Made by a program: the position numbers and the translations under genes
NCBI GenBank assembly: GCA_001820655.1
Contig: MHQM01000018.1
Location: 1 to 14,086 of the forward strand
DNA length: 14,086 bases
Reading direction: 5' to 3'
Source of the DNA: Candidatus Sungbacteria bacterium RIFCSPHIGHO2_02_FULL_52_23
GTDB lineage: Bacteria; Patescibacteriota; Minisyncoccia; Sungbacterales; HO2-52-23
Shown: positions 6,161 to 11,479 of the stretch, one piece after another
Numbering within the stretch: position 1 is the first letter of the stretch
Layout of the letters: each line of letters begins with the position of its first letter
Notes under the pieces: generated by a model
What the model saw: only the letters and a program-made list of their open reading frames with translations
Database searches by the model: none
Told to the model about the DNA's origin: nothing

Positions 6161-6175
6161 GAGAGGAGACCTCTC
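6161..6175 (+). promoter_or_regulatory. Hairpin holding the ribosome binding site of the second HIT gene
   Basis: GAGAGG (6161-6166) pairs with CCTCTC (6170-6175) around AGA, directly against the ATG at 6176. The SD (AGGAG, 6164-6168) is therefore inside the hairpin, which could limit initiation. The stem is only six base pairs. Confidence 0.5.
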
Positions 6176-6610
6176 ATGGCATGCCCGTTTTGTGAAGTAA
6201 ATGAGCAAAGGCATCCAATTTTGGAGAAACGCGATCATGTCTATATCATGCCGAGCAACCCTCGACTGGTATATGGACACCTGCTTATCATCCCGATCCG
6301 ACATATTGAGCGCCCCACGGATTTAAGGACGGACGAACAGTATGAGCTCTTTGACACCGTCATAGAGCTCCAGGAGAAGATCCTCACGCTCAAGCCAGGT
6401 ATGGGATGCGATGTGCGGCAACACTCTCGACCGTTTCTCCCGGAAAGCAATGTCAAAGTGGATCACATCCACTGGCACCTGCTCCCGCGAGAATTGGACG
6501 ACGAGCTGTATCTCCGAACGCAGATCTTTGAACGGGATGTATTTAGAATGTTATCCTCCGAGGAGATGCAGCAGGAAGCACAGCGACTCCGACAGCTCTT
6601 CATGTTCTAA
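6176..6610 (+). CDS. HIT-family nucleotide hydrolase/transferase
   Basis: A 144-aa histidine-triad protein with the full motif 'HIHWHLL' (97-103), an N-terminal 'CPFC' (3-6), and 'RLVYGHLLIIPIRHIERPTDL' region (30-50), the usual HIT strand leading to the 'GH.LIIP' segment. The middle His (His99) is the expected nucleophile on the alpha-phosphate of the substrate. The likely activity is Ap4A/AMP-conjugate hydrolysis or adenylyl transfer; the exact substrate cannot be read. The start has a strong SD (GAGAGGAG), which sits in a small hairpin. It diverges from the riboswitch transcript and is monocistronic, ending at a strong terminator 31 bases after the stop. It keeps all three triad His, unlike the HIT protein after thyA. 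Confidence 0.92.
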   Translation: MACPFCEVNEQRHPILEKRDHVYIMPSNPRLVYGHLLIIPIRHIERPTDLRTDEQYELFDTVIELQEKILTLKPGMGCDVRQHSRPFLPESNVKVDHIHWHLLPRELDDELYLRTQIFERDVFRMLSSEEMQQEAQRLRQLFMF

Positions 6611-6624
6611 CCCCCGCCAACAAC

Positions 6625-6650
6625 CCGCCCCAAACCCCATCACCAGTCAG
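6625..6650 (+). repeat. 26-bp direct repeat, copy 1
   Basis: Bases 6625-6650 (starting CCGCCCCAAACCCC and ending ACCAGTCAG) are identical to 7309-7334. The last nine bases form the left arm of a terminator in both places, while the right arms differ but still pair. The two copies bracket the DUF6624 gene. Confidence 0.95.
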
Positions 6651-6674
6651 ATGCCTCGCATCTGACTGGTTTTT
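6642..6674 (+). terminator. Intrinsic terminator after the second HIT gene
   Basis: A perfect 13-bp stem (6642-6654 with 6658-6670) closes a three-base loop and runs into TTTTT. Its left arm lies in a 26-bp sequence that recurs before the next terminator (7309-7334). Confidence 0.92.
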
Positions 6675-6721
6675 CAATTTTTACTATTCATACACTTAGT
6701 ATCTATCGCTACATTAGATAT

Positions 6722-6743
6722 ATACTATGTTATAGAATAGTAT
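6722..6743. promoter_or_regulatory. AT-rich leader of the DUF6624 gene
   Basis: The 80 bases before the ATG at 6757 are very AT-rich, with several -10-like strings (TATACT, TATAGA) and a 7-bp inverted repeat ATACTAT / ATAGTAT (6722-6728, 6737-6743). No -35 consensus and no SD are seen, so the exact promoter is uncertain. Confidence 0.3.
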
Positions 6744-6756
6744 CCATGTATATTTT

Positions 6757-7290
6757 ATGCCAAAACAAGATAATAAATTGTCAAAAATTTTAAATCGGAT
6801 GGCAGAGCAGGATAAAAAGGCCATAAAACGGGTGAGAAAAACCCTGGTTTTTGATAATAGAATACAACGTAAAAATACTGAACATCTCAAAAAGATCATA
6901 GAGAAAAACGGTTGGCCTAGTATTGATCTTGTTGGGCGAAAAGCGAGCCGCAGTGCTTGGCTTATCATCCAACATGCTGATCATGACGTAAGATTCCAAA
7001 AAAAGTGTCTCGCGCTTATGGAGGCACTTTACCGATCAAATCCTGAAAATATTTCCCGCGAAAATATAGCCTTCCTTACTGACAGAATACTCGTCAATAC
7101 GAAGCAAGAACAGTTTTTTGGCACGCAGTTTTATGTAGATAAAAAAGGGGTATTCACATATCGGCCGATAAAAGATTTCAGGACTCTCGCAAAAAGAAGA
7201 AAAGAATACGACCTACCGCCCTTTAAAGAGTATGTGGAAGCGAGCAAGTCCGTGAAGCCGTTACGGATAAAGGGCTATAGGCAAAAGTAG
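6757..7290 (+). CDS. DUF6624 domain-containing protein
   Basis: A 177-aa protein matching the DUF6624 pattern as I know it: 'GWPSIDLVG' (52-60), 'SAWLIIQHADHD' (66-77), 'CLALMEAL' (84-91), 'IAFLTDRILV' (104-113), 'FFGTQF' (120-125), and a C-terminal 'RRKEYDLPPFKEYV' (147-160). It has no signal peptide or membrane segment. The conserved 'QHADHD' and 'TDR' could be an active or metal site, but no biochemical role is established that I know of. The N-terminal 45 residues are Lys/Arg-rich. It is more AT-rich than the genes to its left, has no SD, and stands alone between two copies of a repeat-terminator element, which suggests a recently acquired cassette. Confidence 0.8.
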   Translation: MPKQDNKLSKILNRMAEQDKKAIKRVRKTLVFDNRIQRKNTEHLKKIIEKNGWPSIDLVGRKASRSAWLIIQHADHDVRFQKKCLALMEALYRSNPENISRENIAFLTDRILVNTKQEQFFGTQFYVDKKGVFTYRPIKDFRTLAKRRKEYDLPPFKEYVEASKSVKPLRIKGYRQK

Positions 7291-7308
7291 AAAGTCCCCC
7301 TCTTTACT

Positions 7309-7334
7309 CCGCCCCAAACCCCATCACCAGTCAG
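7309..7334 (+). repeat. 26-bp direct repeat, copy 2
   Basis: Identical to 6625-6650. This copy lies 18 bases after the DUF6624 stop codon and again supplies the left arm of a terminator. After the repeat the two copies diverge in the loop and converge again near the T-rich tail (ATTTTTA). Confidence 0.95.
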
Positions 7335-7369
7335 GCACCCCCGCGCCTGACCGGTTTAAATTTTTATTT
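7326..7369 (+). terminator. Terminator after the DUF6624 gene
   Basis: An 11-bp stem with one mismatch (7326-7336 with 7345-7355) closes an eight-base loop and is followed by TTTAAATTTTTATTT. It is polarised for the plus strand; the minus-strand gene ending at 7356 has no clear terminator of its own here. Confidence 0.75.
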
Positions 7370-8273
7370 GCTTGAAAGCATACCTGCCGTACCGATGTTG
7401 AAGTATCTTTAACAATTGTTGATTTATTGTCTTTGTTGGCTTCAATAAGCTTGGAAGAATAGTGTTTGCTAAGCCCAGTGAAAAGATAACGTATGCAAGA
7501 GTCAAAAAATTATTCTTGAAAATACCAATAAGAACAGATGGTCTGTAGGAAGATCTATAAAAAAGAATATATGCTATCAGATAGAGCATACAATATAAAA
7601 CAGCTATCCATTGCTGTACTTCGTAGCCAAATATATTTATCGGTTTCTCTTTTGAAACATGTAAAACTTTTGACTCTGCGTGCCTCTGCCATTCCTCCTC
7701 TCCAGCATAGATATGCACGCTTTCGCCAGAAATAAAATATTGCAACCATGCAAATAGCCAAAAGAGGAAGCGGAAAGCAGAAGTAAGCACCATGTGGAAC
7801 CAAAGCAACTTAATCCTTAACCACAACCCTGCAAATTTTTTCGTAGGCTTTATGTGCCACTGATCAACTATTTGCAAGACTCGTGAACCACTAATTTCTC
7901 CTGCTCTGTTTCTGTCCAGATAAAATTTATTTTTTTCGACATCGTAGAAAAAGTCTCCTTCAGAAATCAAATCTATAGGCCAGAACTTACCTCTTTTCCA
8001 TGCCGTGGAAGCAGCGACTACTCCCCCTTTTTCTGATTTACCGTAACTTGCACTAATGATAATAGATTTCAGGGGTGCGGCATTATCTAAATCATTATTC
8101 TTGATATATATCTTAAAAAGAGATGTAAACCCTTCCTTTTTCGGATCTGCTTTAAAGATGAAAAAACCGATCGAGTCGGAAAAGTTGACAGGGTCGGTAA
8201 AACCATCCCACGGGAAATTAAACTGTTTTGTGAACGTTTGTCTAAGTCTTAGGTTATCAACTTCTTCTTCCAT
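7356..8273 (-). CDS. Uncharacterised membrane protein with soluble N-terminal domain
   Basis: A 305-aa protein of no family I recognise. Residues 1-150 look soluble and mixed alpha/beta (for example 'SIGFFIFKADPKK', 'LKSIIISASYG'). Three strongly hydrophobic segments follow: about 156-181 (aromatic-rich), 222-239 and 256-277, with a soluble loop at 182-220 and a basic C-terminal tail. There is no signal peptide, so the N-terminal domain is probably cytosolic. The ATG at 8273 lies four bases after the deaminase stop codon, with only a weak GAAG before it, so translation is probably coupled. Its base composition is clearly more AT-rich than that of the six genes upstream, suggesting a later addition to the end of the operon. 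Confidence 0.8.
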   Translation of the reverse strand: MEEEVDNLRLRQTFTKQFNFPWDGFTDPVNFSDSIGFFIFKADPKKEGFTSLFKIYIKNNDLDNAAPLKSIIISASYGKSEKGGVVAASTAWKRGKFWPIDLISEGDFFYDVEKNKFYLDRNRAGEISGSRVLQIVDQWHIKPTKKFAGLWLRIKLLWFHMVLTSAFRFLFWLFAWLQYFISGESVHIYAGEEEWQRHAESKVLHVSKEKPINIFGYEVQQWIAVLYCMLYLIAYILFYRSSYRPSVLIGIFKNNFLTLAYVIFSLGLANTILPSLLKPTKTINQQLLKILQHRYGRYAFKQIKI

Positions 8274-8277
8274 GTTT

Positions 8278-9114
8278 CTACTTCACCATCACGATCTCCA
8301 CCCCATATGCTTTTAGGATGTCTTCTGCGTCCAAAAGGGAATACCCTTTTGAATAGTAGAGCTTTTTGATGCCTGCGGCGGCTATGGATTTGGCGCATAC
8401 CGGACATGGGAATGTGGTGGCGTAGAGGGATGCGCCATCAAGGGACACGCCGCGGCGTGCGGCCTCCGCTATCACTGCGGCTTCGGCGTGAATGGTCTTG
8501 GCAAGCTCTATACTCACGCCTGCGTCAAAGTTCGCCCGCGGATCGCCGAATGGACCAAATGTATAGTCCTTTGACGGCATAGGCTTGTTGAAACCCGCAA
8601 GGAGTACTTTGCCATCGCGTACGGCAACCGCCCCTATCCGCCGCCACCAGTCAGGACTTTTTTCGGCTTCTTTGAGCGCCACGCCCATCAATTCTTTGTC
8701 CGCTTCACTTTGTGAGATCACGCGGTCGGGCGGCACTTCCATTTCTTTGGTAGATATCTGTTTGTCCCAGCGCAAAAACACGGATACGAATTCCACTTTT
8801 TTGCCTGCAAGATGCTCTGTAGCAAAATGCCTGTTTACGTCTTCATCCGGCATGACGATAGGCGCTGTGTTGTGTACGAGCTCCGGCAAAGCGGCGCGAT
8901 CAAGCACCGTTATTTTCTCAAAAAGCTTCAGCCCTTCAAGAAGCGCTTTTATCTCTTCGGGCTTCAACGCGCGGATGTCGCGCTCCATGCGCGGCACTTC
9001 GCGCACGAGATCCTCTGCGAGTATGTAGAGCGTCCCGCCGGAGTACTTTTTGAAAAAATCCACATATCCTTTGTGGATTGCGGGGATATACGAGATGACG
9101 GAAACGTGTGTCAT
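8278..9114 (-). CDS. dCMP/cytidine deaminase with degenerate nucleotidyltransferase-like N-terminal domain
   Basis: A 278-aa, two-part protein. The C-terminal half is a zinc-dependent deaminase: 'TIHAEAAVIAEAARRG' (His209 ligand, Glu211 proton shuttle) and 'FPCPVCAKSI' (Cys237, Cys240), followed by 'IKKLYYSKGY'. The long insert before 'HAE' with 'GFNKPMPSKDYTFGPFGDPR' suggests a dCMP-type enzyme, giving dUMP for ThyA. Residues 1-110 look like a Rossmann-like HxGH nucleotidyltransferase fold ('SYIPAIHKGYVDFFKKY', then 'LYILAED'), but the HxGH motif reads HKGY, so it is probably catalytically weak or structural. The ATG overlaps the previous stop (ATGA), so it is translationally coupled to the intact nucleotidyltransferase upstream. 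Confidence 0.85.
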   Translation of the reverse strand: MTHVSVISYIPAIHKGYVDFFKKYSGGTLYILAEDLVREVPRMERDIRALKPEEIKALLEGLKLFEKITVLDRAALPELVHNTAPIVMPDEDVNRHFATEHLAGKKVEFVSVFLRWDKQISTKEMEVPPDRVISQSEADKELMGVALKEAEKSPDWWRRIGAVAVRDGKVLLAGFNKPMPSKDYTFGPFGDPRANFDAGVSIELAKTIHAEAAVIAEAARRGVSLDGASLYATTFPCPVCAKSIAAAGIKKLYYSKGYSLLDAEDILKAYGVEIVMVK

Positions 9115-9707
9115 GCGGAGCGAATCTTCTTTACGAAACTCTTGGTCAGCGTATCCACTTCGCGCGCGAGTTGTTCTACTCCGTCTATCGTAAGATTGCG
9201 TATGCGGGCGCTGGTATGCGTCGTCGCCTGCGGAGGCAGAGTGACGACTTTTTTGCAGAATTCATCGTACGTGCCTGTTTTCAGATCGCCTTTGAAATCA
9301 GCAGTGCTGGAGGATGTCACGAGCACATGGGGCCGCACGAGGCGTATGAGATGGCCGATGTCGTGATCAAGCTCCCGCACGGTGACGATATCCACATGCC
9401 GCAGGTGTGTGAGCATCTCAATCCGCTCTTTTTCGGGTACGATCGGCCTGTTGGGGCCTTTTCGCGCGCGTGTCAGTTCATCCGAATCAAGCCCTACGAC
9501 TAGTACGTCGCCATAGGATTTGGCCGCTTCCAGATATTTGGCGTGTCCCTCGTGGATCAGGTCCCATACGCCCTGGGTGAGCACGATCTTCTTGCCCTTT
9601 TTCTTGAGGTCTTCAACTACTTTTTTGAGCGCATCAAAATCGCGGATGAGCCGGTGCTCGGAGTGGGTCTTGGTCTCCAAAATATGGGAAAGCGCTGATC
9701 GCGTCAT
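9111..9707 (-). CDS. HxGH-type nucleotidyltransferase (RfaE/cytidylyltransferase family)
   Basis: A 198-aa protein with the family core 'VLTQGVWDLIHEGHAKYLEAA' region (42-62): the HEGH motif at 52-55 binds the NTP phosphates. 'VGLDSDEL' (71-78), 'KGPNRPIVPEKERIEML' (83-99) and 'TTHTSARI' (162-169, the family's 'ISTTxI'-like end motif) complete it. Members transfer AMP or CMP to a phosphorylated small molecule (HldE C-terminal domain, glycerol-3-phosphate cytidylyltransferase). The substrate here cannot be inferred, because no sugar-heptose or lipid genes are nearby. It lies nine bases after tsaC and overlaps the deaminase gene by four bases. The C-terminal ~30 residues and N-terminal ~38 residues are additions to the minimal domain. 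Confidence 0.85.
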   Translation of the reverse strand: MTRSALSHILETKTHSEHRLIRDFDALKKVVEDLKKKGKKIVLTQGVWDLIHEGHAKYLEAAKSYGDVLVVGLDSDELTRARKGPNRPIVPEKERIEMLTHLRHVDIVTVRELDHDIGHLIRLVRPHVLVTSSSTADFKGDLKTGTYDEFCKKVVTLPPQATTHTSARIRNLTIDGVEQLAREVDTLTKSFVKKIRSA

Positions 9708-9716
9708 ATTGTCATG

Positions 9717-10352
9717 CTAGAAAGTATCTAAGACTCGGTCAAGCTCTTGTTTGGTCATGATACCTGTCCGGAGAATGAGCGGGGATACTCCCGTGCAGTC
9801 AATGACGGTGGAGGAAACCCCGGGAACTCTACCGCCGTCTATGACAAGATCGGGCTTGATGTCGCTTTTTTCAAAATATCGTATCGCCTCCTCTGCTGTT
9901 TTGGCCGGAGACTCGGATGAAATATTAGCAGATGTTTGCGCAAGCGGCGCTGAAAGTTCCGCCAAGAGTTTCAGAAGAAGCTGATGATCCGGCATGCGGA
10001 TGCCGATCGTATCGCGGCCTCCGGTAAGCAATACCGGCAGTTTGCCTTTGTGCTGAAATGTCGCGGTCACTGCACCCGGCCATACGCGCTCAAGAAACTT
10101 GGCTTTGGGGTCTGAAATATAAGCAAAACGCTTGGCATCTGCGATATCTTTTACAAAAATAGGAAATGCTTTTTCTGCGGGACGGCGCTTGATGGCAAAC
10201 ATCGCGCGGATCGCGCGCTCGTTTGTAGCATCCCCCAAAATCCCGTACACCGTATCCGTAGGCGCTATCACTACCCCGCCTGCCATAAGCACGCGCTTTG
10301 CCTCCGCAAGAGCAGAGGCAAAAGAATCATCGGTAAGGAGAATCGTCTTCAT
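9717..10352 (-). CDS. tsaC: L-threonylcarbamoyladenylate synthase (TsaC/YrdC/Sua5 family)
   Basis: Makes threonylcarbamoyl-AMP from Thr, bicarbonate and ATP, the first step of the t6A37 modification on ANN-decoding tRNAs. The 211-aa length fits the short TsaC type without the Sua5 C-terminal domain. Motifs: 'PTDTVYGILG' (31-40), 'KRRPAEKAFPIFV' (55-67), 'WPGAVT' (91-96), 'RDTIGIRMPDH' (113-123), 'QTSANISS' (139-146) and 'SSTVIDC' (180-186). No SD precedes the ATG at 10352. It sits 24 bases after the HAD gene in the same minus-strand run that begins with leuS, so translation-related genes are grouped at the head of the operon. Confidence 0.95.
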   Translation of the reverse strand: MKTILLTDDSFASALAEAKRVLMAGGVVIAPTDTVYGILGDATNERAIRAMFAIKRRPAEKAFPIFVKDIADAKRFAYISDPKAKFLERVWPGAVTATFQHKGKLPVLLTGGRDTIGIRMPDHQLLLKLLAELSAPLAQTSANISSESPAKTAEEAIRYFEKSDIKPDLVIDGGRVPGVSSTVIDCTGVSPLILRTGIMTKQELDRVLDTF

Positions 10353-10376
10353 GGGACGATCGTAGCAAATGGCTGA

Positions 10377-10997
10377 TTAATTGTACAAGGTCTTACGAAT
10401 GATTCGCATGACACCTGCAAAATCCGCAACACGCGCATCTACCACGGCGCTCCTCTGAATCCTGCGCCGCCGCGTCATCTGCACTGCCGTAAGCGTGGGG
10501 AGAGATTGCTTTACTTCGTCCACTACTTCTGCCGTGTCGTCCACAAAGGTCGCGTGATGCCGCGGATGCACGCGCATAATCGCATGTACTGCTTCACTCT
10601 TTGGTCCTTTAGGTATGACGGTTATTTTTTTGAATGATCGCGTGATGCCGGATGCGGCGATCTTCTTTTTTTGAAACGCGGGGCCGCGGCTTACGATCGC
10701 AAGGATAATACCCGCGCGCACGCACCACTGCAGGAATTTTTTCGTGTCGGGATAAAGATAGCGAGGTGATGTATCAAGCAGTGCTTGGATGCGCCGGGCA
10801 AGCTCTTTTGCGTTTATATGAGACGCTGTACGCGCGGTCAATACATGATGATATCCTTTGGGATGCGCCCTCCCCGCGCGATACGCTATGCGAACATCGT
10901 CTGACGCAATCCCCGCATCGCTGAAAATGCGCAGGTAATCTTCCTTGAACTTTTCACCGTCAAAAAGCACCCCGTCAAAATCAAGAATCAGGATCAT
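10377..10997 (-). CDS. HAD-superfamily hydrolase
   Basis: A 206-aa protein with the four HAD motifs: I 'ILDFDGVLFD' (Asp6 nucleophile, Asp8), II 'AIVSRG' (Ser103), III a Lys at 130 or 133 in 'PKGPKSEA', and IV 'FVDDTAEVVDE' (Asp153/Asp154, magnesium). The cap lies between motifs I and II (about 15-85), as in type C1 phosphatases of the phosphoglycolate/nucleotidase kind. The substrate is a phosphorylated metabolite that cannot be named from the sequence. The C-terminal region is basic ('MTRRRRIQRS', 174-183). The start at 10997 is eight bases after the GNAT stop and has no SD. Confidence 0.9.
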   Translation of the reverse strand: MILILDFDGVLFDGEKFKEDYLRIFSDAGIASDDVRIAYRAGRAHPKGYHHVLTARTASHINAKELARRIQALLDTSPRYLYPDTKKFLQWCVRAGIILAIVSRGPAFQKKKIAASGITRSFKKITVIPKGPKSEAVHAIMRVHPRHHATFVDDTAEVVDEVKQSLPTLTAVQMTRRRRIQRSAVVDARVADFAGVMRIIRKTLYN

Positions 10998-11005
10998 AGA
11001 AACTG

Positions 11006-11449
11006 TTATTTTCGAGCGGGTAAGACGAGTTTATATACATTGGTCTCGCGCAGGGCAAATCCGAGTGATTGATAGAGGTGGTTGGCCGCGACGCGCGCGG
11101 GAGCACTGGTCAGCTCTACCTGCGTCAGTTTTCGCCGCATAGCTTCGGCTATAAGGCGCCGCATCAACTCGCGGCCGATCCCCTGTCCGCGGTGGGAGTC
11201 TGCGACCACCACGTCTTCTATCCTGCCGCGCAGGCCCGTGGCTGTTGCCATGACGATGAGCGTCCCCGTGCCTACTATCGCGCCACCATCATGCGCTGTC
11301 AGAATATATGTATTTGCATCGCGGAGCGCGCGCGCGAGCGTGGGAGCCGAAAACTTCTTTGCCGCACTATCCGAAAGCTCCCGCAGGAGCGTATGCACTT
11401 CCCGGCGCGCGCTACCTCCTGCACTCTTTAATGGCTTAAAGGCAATCAT
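11006..11449 (-). CDS. GNAT-family N-acetyltransferase
   Basis: A 147-aa single-domain GNAT. Motif A is 'IEDVVVADSHRGQGIGREL' (78-96), with the pyrophosphate loop RGQGIG at 87-92 binding acetyl-CoA. The motif B region ends 'ANHLYQSLGFALRETNVYKL' (122-141), with the usual N-x-x-Y-x-x-x-G-F. A small-molecule amine, polyamine, or protein N-terminus are all possible acceptors. It begins 30 bases after the leuS stop codon, without an SD, and is probably cotranscribed with leuS. Confidence 0.92.
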   Translation of the reverse strand: MIAFKPLKSAGGSARREVHTLLRELSDSAAKKFSAPTLARALRDANTYILTAHDGGAIVGTGTLIVMATATGLRGRIEDVVVADSHRGQGIGRELMRRLIAEAMRRKLTQVELTSAPARVAANHLYQSLGFALRETNVYKLVLPARK

Positions 11450-11479
11450 ATGTATGCAACGCTTTCTGACAGCGCAGAG

